A program made the translations under genes and the position numbers. The notes beneath the pieces are model-generated. The model was not told the DNA's origin, did no database searches, and saw only the letters and a list, made by a program, of their open reading frames with translations. From Streptomyces canus 299MFChir4.1 (GTDB lineage: Bacteria > Actinomycetota > Actinomycetes > Streptomycetales > Streptomycetaceae), in NCBI RefSeq assembly GCF_000383615.1, contig NZ_KB911624.1, positions 1 to 56,235 of the forward strand: a stretch of 56,235 nucleotides of DNA. Reading direction: 5' to 3'. The first letter of the stretch is position 1. Each line of letters opens with the position of its first letter. Below, in pieces: positions 34,254-43,650 of this stretch.

Positions 34254-35585
34254 TCAGGCTGTCACGACGAGGTCGAATTTCTCCAGGTCGATGACACGCT
34301 CGCTCTGGGAGTTGCGGCCCAGGGCGAGCCCCGCGGCGCCGTTTTCACTGTTCGGCACATGGCCGCGGATGCAGGGTTCGTTGAAGGTGACGGCAGGGGC
34401 GTTGGGGTCCTGGTAGAAGTTCCAGACGCCGTTCTGCAGCAGGGGGATGACGTCCGCGCACAGGCCGCCGTTGGTGCCTCCCTGGTAGGTCGCGGCGAAA
34501 GGATACTCGTCGCAGGAGTCGTCCGGGACGGTGGCGTCCAGATACACGAAGGGCCGCGAGGCGCCAGAGCCGCAGGTGCTTGTGCGGTTCGCCGTCTGCG
34601 CGGTCTCGCTGGCGAGCCGCTGGAGGGGGTTGTCGTCGGCTCCCCAGTGGTCGATGAGGTTGTTCTCGGCCCAGCCGTACGTGGCTGCCGCTGCGCCGTA
34701 TGTGGCTAGCGAGAGGTCGAGTTCGGGGCGGATGCTGGGGATGACGCAGCCGGTGCTGGTGTTGTCGGCGAACGTGGTGTCGCAGCGGACTTGGCGGGGA
34801 TTGCTCCAGGGGGCGTTCTCGTTGATCGGGATGGCCCCTGGCTGCGTCACGTTCAGTACGTAGCTGGTCGTGATGTTACTGACCAGGCCCGCACTCGGCG
34901 TTGCCAGGAATGTGACGTTCCCGGAGGCCGACGTGCCCACCGTCAGAAGCCGGTTGCCCGCCCAGGGATTGGGTACGGTGGCAGTGCAGCTGGCAGTGCA
35001 GCTGGCGGTGAGTCCCACGCTCAGATCCTCGACCAGGCCCGTGGCCTCGGCGAGGGTGACCGTCTGGGACTCCTGCCACCGGCCACTTGATGCCGACAGG
35101 GTGGCGCTGCTGCTGACGGTAAGAACGCCTGTGCCGAGGATCTCCCCGGGATTCTGCTCGTTATATTCGGTGTACGTGGCCTCAAGGCCATTCAGGCAGT
35201 AGTCGTGGCGGTGATAGGAGTACGAGCCCGGGTTCGTGACGCTGCACGTCGCCGCAGCGTCCTGAGCATTATTAAGACCACTAGTACGCACCGGGCTGCT
35301 GCCGGATGGGGCGGTCACCTGGATACACGCGGTGGTGGCTCCGGCCCTACGTGCGATTGAACCCGCCGGTAGCGGTGAGCAGCGTTTGGCCGAAGCTTTC
35401 ATGGGGCTTGCCAGGTGCGGAGCTGGCTGCGAGGCGAAGTCCTGTGGGGTAAACGAACCTAATAGCTTGCCGTGAGCGGGAGCAGGGGTGTCTGCCTGGG
35501 CCCCTGGCGCGCTGATGAGGGCTAGGGTGGCTGCGGTAGCCAGGGATATGAGGGCTGCGAACATGCGGCTTCTGCGGACCTGCAT
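34254..35585 (-). CDS. Secreted protein with NucA/NucB-like nuclease domain
   Basis: 443 residues. Signal peptide (MQVRRSRMFAALISLATAAT, cleavage near APGAQA) so it is exported. A central region rich in Ser/Thr and Cys pairs, including two tandem TASCTASCTAT steps, looks beta-stranded. The C-terminal third has SCDEYPFAATYQGGTNGGLC, the active-site signature of NucA/NucB sporulation-type DNases (DEYPFA), followed by GAAGLALGRNSQSERV. ATG 35585 has AAGGGA at good spacing. It probably cuts DNA outside the cell, possibly as a toxin or nutrient nuclease; no immunity gene is evident. Confidence 0.75.
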   Translation of the reverse strand: MQVRRSRMFAALISLATAATLALISAPGAQADTPAPAHGKLLGSFTPQDFASQPAPHLASPMKASAKRCSPLPAGSIARRAGATTACIQVTAPSGSSPVRTSGLNNAQDAAATCSVTNPGSYSYHRHDYCLNGLEATYTEYNEQNPGEILGTGVLTVSSSATLSASSGRWQESQTVTLAEATGLVEDLSVGLTASCTASCTATVPNPWAGNRLLTVGTSASGNVTFLATPSAGLVSNITTSYVLNVTQPGAIPINENAPWSNPRQVRCDTTFADNTSTGCVIPSIRPELDLSLATYGAAAATYGWAENNLIDHWGADDNPLQRLASETAQTANRTSTCGSGASRPFVYLDATVPDDSCDEYPFAATYQGGTNGGLCADVIPLLQNGVWNFYQDPNAPAVTFNEPCIRGHVPNSENGAAGLALGRNSQSERVIDLEKFDLVVTA

Positions 35586-35964
35586 GAAGATCCCTTCATG
35601 GGAGGTTTGGTTCATGTCCCCTTCAACTTCCAGGGGAAGCGGCATGATCGTATGTTCGACCGTGATCAACCTGCCACGCACAGCAGGCTCATTGGCTTGA
35701 TTTCAAGCAGGGATCAGCACTTCGCCGACTGTTGTCCGAGACGAGTACGGCCGCGTGCCTGCAGTGGGCGGAAGCGCGCAAATGACTTGTCGGCCTGCGC
35801 CTGTGGGACTCTGATGGCGCGTCAACCTGCGCATGGCAAGCGGTGAGCAGCCGCCGTGCATCGTGCCCGATGACCTGCGGGCGCGGATCTGAATGACCGA
35901 AGGTGCGGTCGGGTGTCCTGTTTGTGCTGAACACCGGCATTCCGACGGGAGTTGCAACCGCAGG
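35586..35964. other. Upstream region of the nuclease gene
   Basis: About 380 bases with no gene. Only weak, motif-free frames are seen. Confidence 0.4.
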
Positions 35965-36150
35965 CGTTGAGCTCCGGTACCAGCATGACCTACTGGTGGC
36001 GCCTGTCTGACTGGAACAACGCGGGTGCCTGGCAGCGTCTGCACGAGGCACTCCCGGCTGAACTGAACACCACCGACGCGCTTGACTGGTCGAGAGCGGT
36101 GATCGACGGCTCACGCGTCAAGGCACTCAAAGGCGACCCAAGCAGGACCG
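35965..36150 (+). pseudogene. IS5-family transposase fragment
   Basis: SSGTSMTYWWRLSDWNNAGA, WQRLHEALPAELN and WSRAVIDGSRVKALKG are the helix-turn-helix to first-Asp portion of IS5-type transposases. Both ends are lost. Confidence 0.82.
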
Positions 36151-36375
36151 AGCCCGGTCGTCGGAACGCTCGTTGCCCACCCCCGCCTCCAGGTCGTCCC
36201 ACCCGTACGCAGCCGGCCAGGGTGGTAGCGCGGGCGGGCTCCGCAAGTCGCGACTTCTACCGTCGCGACCCCGTGATAAGCCGCGAACCCGCCTGCCTGG
36301 GAGGATAATTACCCGAGCGTCCCTCGGGTTCCCGCAACACCTCCTTCGGGATTCTGCGAACTCGTCGGCTTCGCT

Positions 36376-36586
36376 GATGGATGCCGCCGGCCTGCAGCGC
36401 GGTCGCCTGACCGGGCTGGTCCTGAAGGGCGAGGACCTCGTGGATGCCGATCAGGCGCCGCGGCAGCTGTCCCTTGATGAGGCCCGAGAGAACCGCCTCG
36501 CTGCCGAAACGGCCGTCGACCGGGTCCGCGACAAGTTCGGCCCACGCGTGATCGGCCCGGCGGCCGTCTTCCGCCGCGCCTCATAA
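36376..36586 (+). pseudogene. C-terminal scrap of a Y-family DNA polymerase
   Basis: AGLQRGRLTGLVLKGEDLVD, then LDEARENRLAAETAVDRVRD and KFGPRVIGPAAVFRRAS match the little-finger tail of actinobacterial DinB-like polymerases (..VDRVRDKFGP..). The palm and fingers are absent. No start or promoter. Confidence 0.65.
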
Positions 36587-36623
36587 CCCCCACACCCCGA
36601 CGTGCTCCTGCCGGGGTAGATCC

Positions 36624-36970
36624 GTGCTGGACCCGCCAGGATTGCGCGGTGCACCCCAGGGGATGCCGCACTGGCCCTACGTCCGGGCCGTCGACGACGC
36701 CCTCACCGCTCGGGGTATCCCGCCGGGCATGGTCCGGGCCAGCCGCCACGGCCTCGAGCGCGGCCTGACCACCTGCATGATGCTCGCCTGGGATGTCTCC
36801 CGCACCGGCGGCCACGGCGGCATCCGGCTGGACTGGGAGGAACGCCGGGGCTGGTACTACGCCCTGCTGGGACTCAGCCTCGGGGACGTCACCCTCTACA
36901 GCGTGATCCCCGTGCACTCGGGGCTCCAGTGGCAGGGCCCGGCCGCCGGCGTCGGCGATTCCGGCCTGGA
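36624..36970 (+). pseudogene. DUF6292 family gene, 3'-truncated
   Basis: GTG 36624. PHWPYVRAVDDALTARGIPP, GLERGLTTCMMLAWDVSRTG and IRLDWEERRGWYYALLGLSL match the DUF6292 family of Streptomyces (often about 130-150 residues). After about residue 110 the frame runs into foreign sequence that belongs to a kinase relic on the other strand. Function unknown. Confidence 0.6.
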
Positions 36971-36984
36971 GGAATACCGTCCGG

Positions 36985-37245
36985 CCGCGGGGCTCGGAGG
37001 GCCGCCGCCGAGGCCACGCGGGCCCTGGACGCCCGGCGGGCTTGATATCCCAGTGGATCACTCCGTGCCGGTGCGCGGCGGCGAGCCCGGTGGCCATCTG
37101 TGCTGCGACGGCCGCGGCCTCCTGCGGGGCCAAAGCGCCGCGCAGGGAGCGTTCCTGGGCCAAACTCCAGCCGTCGACCAGCTCCATGACCAGGTAGACG
37201 GGAAGACCTGGGACACTGTGCGCGCGAACCAAAAGAGCGGGTAGG
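36985..37245 (-). pseudogene. Ser/Thr protein kinase fragment
   Basis: PVYLVMELVDGWSLAQERSL, ALAPQEAAAVAAQMATGLAA and AHRHGVIHWDIKPAG are the hinge to catalytic-loop portion of a Hanks-type kinase. The catalytic HRD is HWD and both lobes are incomplete. It meets the DUF6292 relic tail to tail. Confidence 0.75.
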
Positions 37246-37351
37246 GATTGGTCTCCGTACCTCCCGCTTCCGACTACCGTTCCGGTAGCGACAGCCCGAG
37301 GGCCCACCACACACCTGTGCCCGGAGACCAACACGGGATGAAAGGCCAACC

Positions 37352-38638
37352 ATGGAACCCTGGGCGGACCGCGAGGAGATCGCCCGCCGTGCGGCCGCCC
37401 GCGTCGCCGACATCGCCGCGGCCTCGAGCGCGCAGCTCGACGAGGTGGCGCGCGTGCTGCAGGTCGAGCTCGCCGAGTCGATCTCGGAGCTTCGCGGAGA
37501 TCAGCTGATGCTCGACCTCCTCTACGCGAGTGTGGAGAGCAATGTGAAGACGTTCTTCCACGTCGCGCAGTACGGGGTCTCGGTCGATGCGGTGGAGGCG
37601 CCGTGGCCGGCCGTCGAGTACGCGCGACGTCTTGCGCAGCGCGAGATCTCCTCGAACGCCCTGCTGCGCGCATACCGCCTCGGTCACCGGCGCGCCCTTG
37701 AGTGGGTGGCCGGGGAGCTGGCCGGCGTCGAGCCGGACGGCAGGATCTCCTTCGCGGCGTTGCAGATGCTCCAGGACGCCGCCTTCGCCTACATCGACCG
37801 GGTTTCCGAGCAGGTCGTCAAGGCGTACGAGGCCGAGCGGGAGCGGTGGCTGGCGAATCGCAATACGATCCGCACGGCCACGCTGAGCGCGCTCCTCGCC
37901 GGAGACGAGATGGATGTGGCCGCGGCGGAGCACGTACTTGGCTACCGACTCCGCCAGGACCACCTTGGACTCGTCCTCTGGGCGGACGAACGGATGACAT
38001 CAACAGGCTCGCTGGAGCGTCTCGGGCAGCTGACCAGCTCGATAGCCCAGGAGGTTGGTTCGCAGTCCTCGCCGCTGTTCGTCCCGCAGGACCGCTCGCT
38101 CGGCTGGGGCTGGGTGCCGCTGCAAGCGGACACAAGCATCGACGTCGACCGCCTGACCCGAGTCCTCGGTGAGGCAGGAAGTGAAGTGAAGGCCGCGATC
38201 GGCGCGGTCGGGACAGGAATCGCGGGCTTCCGTGCGACACACCGCCAGGCCCTGCGAGCTCACCAGGTCGCCGTCATCGGGGCCGAGCGGGCCCACCAGA
38301 TCACGTCGTTCACCGCTCCCGGAGTCAGGGCGGCCGCGGCCCTCGCAGGCGACCTCGCCCTCGCCCGCGACCTCGTCACATCGATGCTCGGGGGGCTGGC
38401 GCAGGACGACGAAGGTGTCGCACGGCTGCGGGAGACTCTCACCGTCTTCCTTCAGCAGAACCAGAGCTTTGTCGCGACCGCTGCGAAGGTGCACCTGCAC
38501 AAGAACACGGTCAAGTACCGGGTGGACAAAGCAGTGCAGCTGCGGGGGCGGCCGATCGAGGAGGACCGGCTCGACCTCGAGCTCGCGCTGGCCGCATGCC
38601 GCTGGCTCGGACCTGCCGTGCTCACCCGATCTCCGTGA
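37352..38638 (+). CDS. PucR/CdaR-family transcriptional regulator
   Basis: 428 residues. N-terminal RsbR/GGDEF-like helical domain (LMLDLLYASVESNVKTFFHV, REISSNALLRAYRLGHRRAL), central degenerate GGDEF-type domain, and C-terminal PucR helix-turn-helix (RLRETLTVFLQQNQSFVATA, AKVHLHKNTVKYRVDKAVQL). It may control the alpha/beta hydrolase 350 bases downstream, by position only. ATG follows GAAAGG. Complete. Confidence 0.92.
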   Translation: MEPWADREEIARRAAARVADIAAASSAQLDEVARVLQVELAESISELRGDQLMLDLLYASVESNVKTFFHVAQYGVSVDAVEAPWPAVEYARRLAQREISSNALLRAYRLGHRRALEWVAGELAGVEPDGRISFAALQMLQDAAFAYIDRVSEQVVKAYEAERERWLANRNTIRTATLSALLAGDEMDVAAAEHVLGYRLRQDHLGLVLWADERMTSTGSLERLGQLTSSIAQEVGSQSSPLFVPQDRSLGWGWVPLQADTSIDVDRLTRVLGEAGSEVKAAIGAVGTGIAGFRATHRQALRAHQVAVIGAERAHQITSFTAPGVRAAAALAGDLALARDLVTSMLGGLAQDDEGVARLRETLTVFLQQNQSFVATAAKVHLHKNTVKYRVDKAVQLRGRPIEEDRLDLELALAACRWLGPAVLTRSP

Positions 38639-38986
38639 CCTCGACCAGATCCCCGTACAGCTGAGGACGAGTTGGTCCACGACCACGGCGCGAGCCGCTC
38701 ATTTTGTTCTGTCCGACCGACGACTTCTTCGTCTGCACGAGCGAGTCTGGGCGCCTCGCCACGGTGGAGGTCACGCTGTCAGCACCGCGAGAATCACCAG
38801 CACACGGGCGTGCTTCGCGGGGCTCCCGGTTCTTCCGGGACGATCGTCGCACCGTCCATGACGCCGCGGTGGCGCGGCGACTGCCGATGTGACGCGCATT
38901 CGCGGCATGGACGGCACCCACCGTTTGAGCCCCATCCATCGCCTTGAACATCATTCAGGACGACATAGCGAGACGAGGAGTGCACC
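38639..38986. other. Intergenic region upstream of the hydrolase
   Basis: About 350 bases, no gene seen. Probably carries the hydrolase promoter; no clear palindrome recognised. Confidence 0.45.
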
Positions 38987-39928
38987 ATGGCCGAGCCGTT
39001 CGACGGCACGTTCACGACGTCGGAGGAGTGGTTCGACTCCAGCGGCACCTGCTGCGCCGCGCGCGTCTACCGGCCCACCGTTGCAGATCAGCCGTTGCCC
39101 GTCATTGTGATGGCACACGGCTTCGGCGCGGTGCGTGCGCTACGGCTCTACGCCTACGCCGAGAGCTTCGCCGCCGCCGGATACGCCGTCGTGGTCTTCG
39201 ACTACCGGAATTTCGGAGAGAGCGAGGGGGAGCCGCGCCAGGTCCTGGACATCGCGATGCAGCACGAGGACTGGCGCGCCGCCCTCCGCTACGCCAGGTC
39301 ACTTGAGGGGATCGACCACACCCGAGTCGTGGCGTGGGGTACCTCGTTCGCCGGAGGTCACGTCATCACCATCGCCGGCCAAGGAGAGTCTCTCGCCGCC
39401 GTCATCGCTCAGGTCCCGCACGTCAGCGGCCCGGCAGCGGTGAGGTCGACCGGCCTGCGGGCCGCTCTCAGGGTCACCGTGCCGGGGATTCGTGACGCGA
39501 TCGCCTCCCGCCTCGGTCGTGAACCTGTGTATGTCCAGAGCGTCGGTCTTCCCGGCCGCACCGCGATGATGACCTCGCCGGACGCCTATCCGGGCATGCA
39601 CACGCTCCTCCGTGAATCAGGGCTGAAGGAGGACGCCTACCCCCACACCGTGGCAGCCCGCATCGCGTTGAAGATCGGCCTCTACTCGCCCCAGCGTTGG
39701 GCCGGGAACATCAAGTGCCCGGTCCTGGTCCAGATCGTCGCGCAGGACGCGATCACTCCCAAGCGCGTCGCCGAACGGGCAGCAGGCAAGATGCGGCACT
39801 CCACCGTCCGCGTCTACGAGGGTGGCCACTTCGATCCCTATGTCGAGCCCCTGTTCGGCACCGTCATCGCGGACCAGATCGAGTTCTTGCGCCGCCACGT
39901 CCCTTCTCTGCCAAAGGGGCGCGCGTGA
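38987..39928 (+). CDS. Alpha/beta hydrolase
   Basis: 313 residues. LPVIVMAHGFGAVRALRLYA (oxyanion region), VVVFDYRNFGESEGEPRQVL, the nucleophile elbow VVAWGTSFAGGHVI, and the terminal His in VRVYEGGHFDPYVE. This is the dienelactone-hydrolase/YcjY-like group, several members of which act on xenobiotic or polyketide esters. ATG 38987 has GAGGAG upstream. No signal peptide. Nearest neighbour upstream is the PucR regulator. Confidence 0.88.
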   Translation: MAEPFDGTFTTSEEWFDSSGTCCAARVYRPTVADQPLPVIVMAHGFGAVRALRLYAYAESFAAAGYAVVVFDYRNFGESEGEPRQVLDIAMQHEDWRAALRYARSLEGIDHTRVVAWGTSFAGGHVITIAGQGESLAAVIAQVPHVSGPAAVRSTGLRAALRVTVPGIRDAIASRLGREPVYVQSVGLPGRTAMMTSPDAYPGMHTLLRESGLKEDAYPHTVAARIALKIGLYSPQRWAGNIKCPVLVQIVAQDAITPKRVAERAAGKMRHSTVRVYEGGHFDPYVEPLFGTVIADQIEFLRRHVPSLPKGRA

Positions 39929-40309
39929 AGTTAGTCCCCAACCGCTCTCGTCACCAGGTCTCCTCCGAGGCAGGGCGATCGCATTTGGCACTCTTTGGTC
40001 GAGAACGGTCAACACAATGACTTGCGACGGCTCTGTTCGCGGCTGAGTATTCATCACTTCGCATCGTGCGTACGCCTCTCAGTGTTGTGTGTCTGGACAA
40101 GTCACGCCGGTCAGGGCGTGACGAATCGGTCCCTCTCCCAGGGAAGTCGCGGCTGCCTTGCGCCGTGCTCAGTGGCGGCCGGCTTCGCTGCTCAGACGGT
40201 GACGACCTCTTGCCGAGCGGGTGCCTGCGGGCGTAGTCGATTGCCGCTTCGACGCCGTCGTCGAGTGAGTATCGGCGGGCGATCGGGGTGGAGAGTCGGC
40301 GGCGCGGTC
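39929..40309. other. Gap with a possible dehydrogenase tail
   Basis: On the - strand near 40210-40290 the text ARRYSLDDGVEAAIDYARRH resembles the C-terminal end of zinc-free quinone-oxidoreductase-like MDR proteins. No more of such a gene is visible. Otherwise nothing recognised. Confidence 0.25.
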
Positions 40310-40615
40310 CGGGACCATCAGCTGCAGGCGCATCGCGTTCGACCCGGCCGACACGTGCCCTCCGGTCGTGGCCGACCACCACAGGCCCGGCCCCCCCCAC
40401 CGCCGCCCCGGGATCGCCGGGAACGTGTCCACGGGCGGCAGGTCCTCGAAGGCCACGGCCAGGGCCGCGTCCGCCCGTCGCTGCTGGACGATCTGCCCGA
40501 GAGGGTCGAGGAAGACCGCCTCGAAACCGCTCCCAAACGGTGCGGCCCGCCCTGGGCGCACCGGACCGGGCTTCCAGGAGCTGGTCGACCTGCTCGGCGA
40601 TTGAAGACAAGCCAC
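40310..40615 (-). pseudogene. TnsA-like transposition endonuclease relic
   Basis: The frame reads FEAVFLDPLGQIVQQ, AFEDLPPVDTFPAIPG and GLWWSATTGGHVSAGSNAMR, matching the N-terminal half of the actinobacterial TnsA-like heteromeric transposase endonuclease (FEDAPPVRSFP..WWSATTGxHVGxES). The catalytic Glu after HVSAGS is replaced (GSNAM instead of ESWLE) and the rest is lost after LMVPDR. It marks a former Tn7-like or TnsABC-type element. Confidence 0.6.
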
Positions 40616-40735
40616 GTTGCCTGGCCCGAAACAACTACTCGCGAACCAGGCCCTGCTGGGCGTTGCAGCCGTGCGATGGCACCAGGCCCGCCCGCACAGC
40701 CTCCCGGGCAGTGTCCCTGGCTGGGCCGGACGCGG

Positions 40736-41467
40736 TCAGGATCCGGACTTGGACTCCTGAAACTCTCGGAGATAGTTGTAGATGCTGTGGCGGCTCACTC
40801 GGAGCCCCTTGGCGGCAAGATCGATCGACTCCCGCAGAGTGAAGAAGCCGCGCTCGTCAAGTTCGCGCACAACATTCATCTTGTGGGACTTCTTCATAAG
40901 ATCGATGCTGACGCCGCTCGCTGCGATGGCGTCCCGCAGGATGCTTTGCGCCAGAACGTCGACGGACTCGGGAAAAGTCTCCCGCGGCGCATCTTCTGGT
41001 TCTCCAGTGCCCTGCTGGTGCAGCGGGAACCCGAGTGTCGCAAGGACTTCCTGGGCACGCATGATGTGGTCGATGTCGGCGTTGATGCACAGCGCCGCGA
41101 CGGTGCGCCCCGTGATCGGAGCGCGGAAGAACAGGCTCGACGACTTCAGTACCTGGCCGGAGGGCAGTTCTGTGCGGTAGCCGATCAAGTCGTCCGGAGG
41201 TTCACAGTTGAGTGTTTTCATGCCGAGATCGGTTGGTGGTCCGCCGAGAGAACGGCCCGTGATCGTGTTCTCGATCGCGACAATGGAGTTGGGGAACTTC
41301 GTCAGATCGTGCAGCAGCACCTCCGTACGCGGGGCGAGTGCCCTGGCCAGGCCCGGGACGATTTGGGAGACGACCCGGGTGACGAGCCGTGCATATTCCG
41401 TCTCCTCATCGGTGAAGGAGACCATTGACTTCTGTGCGGCTGCCACGAATTGTGGCTTTCCCTTCAT
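40736..41467 (-). CDS. YheO/DauR-type PAS-HTH regulator
   Basis: 243 residues. N-terminal YheO-like PAS domain (LAPRTEVLLHDLTKFPNSIV, ALCINADIDHIMRAQEVL) and a C-terminal helix-turn-helix (MKKSHKMNVVRELDERGFFT, LRESIDLAAKGLRVSRHSIY, NYLREF). Such proteins often control amino-acid catabolism. It follows the dehydratase gene on the same strand with a 74-base gap, so probably in one operon with it. Complete. Confidence 0.88.
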   Translation of the reverse strand: MKGKPQFVAAAQKSMVSFTDEETEYARLVTRVVSQIVPGLARALAPRTEVLLHDLTKFPNSIVAIENTITGRSLGGPPTDLGMKTLNCEPPDDLIGYRTELPSGQVLKSSSLFFRAPITGRTVAALCINADIDHIMRAQEVLATLGFPLHQQGTGEPEDAPRETFPESVDVLAQSILRDAIAASGVSIDLMKKSHKMNVVRELDERGFFTLRESIDLAAKGLRVSRHSIYNYLREFQESKSGS

Positions 41468-41541
41468 GATCGGTGATCCTGATTTGCGGGATTCCAGCGG
41501 CGTTATGGATGGCGGCGATGGGCTTCGGGCGAAGGTTGAGG

Positions 41542-42504
41542 TTAACTGTCGTCATCGCTGAGGGTGGAAGCGAGCAACGAGGCATCGAGGTTCCCACCCG
41601 AGACCACGCACGCCACTTTGCCATCGCCAGCCTTGCCGGTGCGGAGGGCGGCTACGGTGGCAGCGCCCGCACCTTCCGCAACGACTTTGGCAGTGAGGGC
41701 GAGTTCGCGTACCGCCTCGGCTGCCTCTTCCGGTTCGACGGTGACCACGCCGTCCAGATGAATGTGTACGAGGTCCCACATGTCGTTCGCAATGCGTGGG
41801 CTGCCGATGCCGTCGATCCAGGTTGCCGCGTAGGGCGCATTGACCGGATGTCCTGCCGACCACGCGGCAGAGAGTGGTGCTGCGGTGGAGACCTCCACGG
41901 CGAGCACTCTGACTCCTGGCATAAGCGCCTTGACCGATGCCGCGATACCGAGGCTGAGACCGCCCCCGCCGAACGGGACGAGGACCGTCTCGACGTCGGG
42001 GAAATCTCTGGCCAACTCCAGTCCGATCGTGCCGTTGCCGGCCACCACCCGGGGGTCGGCGAACGGATGCACCAGCGTACCGGGAAACGCCTCTGTCGTT
42101 CCGTTCTCCATGATCGTCCACCACTCGGCGACGGGAAGGCGGACGACCTTCGCGCCCCAGGTCGCCAGTGCTGCGACCTTGGCCGCAGGGACATGGTCGG
42201 GGACGACCGCAGTGCACGGGATGCCGTGTTCGTGGGCAAGCCGTGCGACGGCGCGAGCCATGTTCCCGGCGCTGGGGGTGACGAGTCCGGCGGCGCGCTC
42301 TTCGGCGGTGAGCGACAGCAGCACTGCGGTTGCGCCACGGATCTTGAACGAGCCAGTGGGCAACAGGTTTTCGAGCTTCAGCCGGACTCGCCCCGCAGAG
42401 GAAGGCCACTCGACGAGCGGCGACTCGGGCACGTGGCCTGCGATGAGCCGACCCACAGCCTGGATCTCAGTCAGCGAGGGAAGAGCTCGCATCCGGCCAG
42501 TCAC
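41542..42504 (-). CDS. Threonine/serine dehydratase-like PLP enzyme
   Basis: 320 residues, fold type II. PLP Lys in LENLLPTGSFKIRGATAV; the Asn/Gly loop VTPSAGNMARAVARLAHEHG; the glycine loop VLVPFGGGGLSLGIA; C-terminal VACVVSGGNLDASLL. It probably deaminates a hydroxy-amino acid or racemises one. GTG 42504 overlaps the stop of a 34-codon aldehyde-dehydrogenase stub (GTGA), so translation may be coupled to it; ATG 42492 is the alternative. No ACT regulatory domain, as in catabolic forms. Followed by the YheO-type regulator. Confidence 0.88.
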   Translation of the reverse strand: MTGRMRALPSLTEIQAVGRLIAGHVPESPLVEWPSSAGRVRLKLENLLPTGSFKIRGATAVLLSLTAEERAAGLVTPSAGNMARAVARLAHEHGIPCTAVVPDHVPAAKVAALATWGAKVVRLPVAEWWTIMENGTTEAFPGTLVHPFADPRVVAGNGTIGLELARDFPDVETVLVPFGGGGLSLGIAASVKALMPGVRVLAVEVSTAAPLSAAWSAGHPVNAPYAATWIDGIGSPRIANDMWDLVHIHLDGVVTVEPEEAAEAVRELALTAKVVAEGAGAATVAALRTGKAGDGKVACVVSGGNLDASLLASTLSDDDS

Positions 42505-42605
42505 CGCGCGCGATGGCAATTCAGGCCATCCGGGTTCTCCAGCGCGCGGCCCTCGCTGTAAGCGGTGACGAAGTCGCCGCCGATGAAGAGATCACTGCGG
42601 TCCAT
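42501..42605 (-). pseudogene. N-terminal stub of an aldehyde dehydrogenase
   Basis: ATG 42605 with GAGGACT upstream reads MDRSDLFIGGDFVTAYSEGR, the start of an aldehyde dehydrogenase (..LFIGGEWV..), then ALENPDG and a stop after 34 codons. The remaining 450 or so residues are gone. The stub keeps its ribosome-binding site and is directly fused to the dehydratase start. Confidence 0.7.
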
Positions 42606-42699
42606 GGGAGTCCTCACTGTGACACATTCCTGTGCTTGCCGACCCGAGGGTACGTCCGAGATTCTTCAACATATCATCGAAGTCTTCAACAGACTCGGC

Positions 42700-43225
42700 A
42701 AGAATGGGATGTTCGGCTCGTCTGCCTGCGCCTTTCCTCGCCCGCAACCTGCCACCCCCACAACGAGGAGCGACACGCTCATGGCACAGGCCGACGCCGA
42801 TGAGGACCTCGACTGGGCCGTGTCCGTCGACTCCACGATCGTGCGAGCTCACCAGCACGCGGCCGGAGCCCGCAAAAAGGGGCCCCGGTCGGCGAACCAG
42901 GCGACCACGCCATCGGCCGGTCCCGCGGTGGGCTGACCACCAAGATCCACCTGGCCGCCGATGCCCGCTGCCGACCTCTCGCGTTCGTTCTCACCGCCGG
43001 ACAAGCAGGCGATGCACCGGCCTTCACCGACGTCATGGCCCGCTTACGCGTTCCCCGGCAGCGCGGACGCCCTCGCACCAGGCCGGACGTGGTCCTGGCG
43101 GAGAAGGCCTATTCCTCCCGCACGATCCGCAGCCACCTGCGCAAGCGCGGCATCCGGGCGGTTATCCCGGTCCCGGCAGATCAGCGTGGCCACCGGCTGC
43201 GTCGAGGCCGCCTGACCACTGCACT
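42700..43225 (+). pseudogene. IS5-family transposase relic
   Basis: First frame: EDLDWAVSVDSTIVRAHQHA (first Asp). After a shift near 42890: RSRGGLTTKIHLAADARCRP, LAFVLTAGQAGDAPAFTDVM and LAEKAYSSRTIRSHLRKRGI (second Asp position occupied by Glu/ADK-like KAYSS). The C-terminal Glu block is missing. Separate from the opposite-strand scrap at 43402. Confidence 0.85.
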
Positions 43226-43400
43226 CGCGGACGCAGGGCCCTCCAAGTTGCGTGACGTCGCCGCCTGGTGGACTCGGCTGTGTGCGGAGGACGGCGAGGT
43301 CATCGACTCCGAGATCGCCGACGGGATCGTGGGCGATCTAGCTGCTCTTGTCAGGAGCGCTCGGCGCCAGAACCAGAGCATCTACTGCTGGGTCGCGTAG
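43226..43400 (+). pseudogene. C-terminal fragment of an unidentified protein
   Basis: In frame with the IS5 relic but unlike a transposase: KLRDVAAWWTRLCAEDGEVI, then GDLAALVRSARRQNQSIYCW and VA stop. It looks like the end of a host gene into which the IS5 copy decayed. No family recognised. Confidence 0.35.
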
Positions 43401-43401
43401 G

Positions 43402-43650
43402 AGCTCAGGTTCGGAGCCAGATCGCGACGGCCGCGGCGGTGGCGGTGCCGAGGAAGACGTAGCCGCGCTTGCCGTAGCGAGTGGCGACCGCCCGGGACTG
43501 CTTCAGGCGGTGATCGCCCGCTCGACGGTGTTGCGCTTCTTGTCGCGATCCTCATTGAAGCCGGGCGGCCGTCCACCGCGTGCGCCCTTGCGCAGGCGGG
43601 CGGCGTGGCTGTCGTTCTTCTCCGGGATTGTGTGCCGGATTCTCCCACTG
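43402..43650 (-). pseudogene. IS5-family transposase C-terminal scrap
   Basis: One frame has IRHTIPEKNDSHAARLRKGA, RGGRPPGFNEDRDKKRNTVE and RAITA; after one shift the next frame gives RLKQSRAVATRYGKRGYVF and LGTATAAAVAIWLRT to the stop. It is the C-terminal half of a different IS5 copy, inverted relative to its neighbour. Confidence 0.85.
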
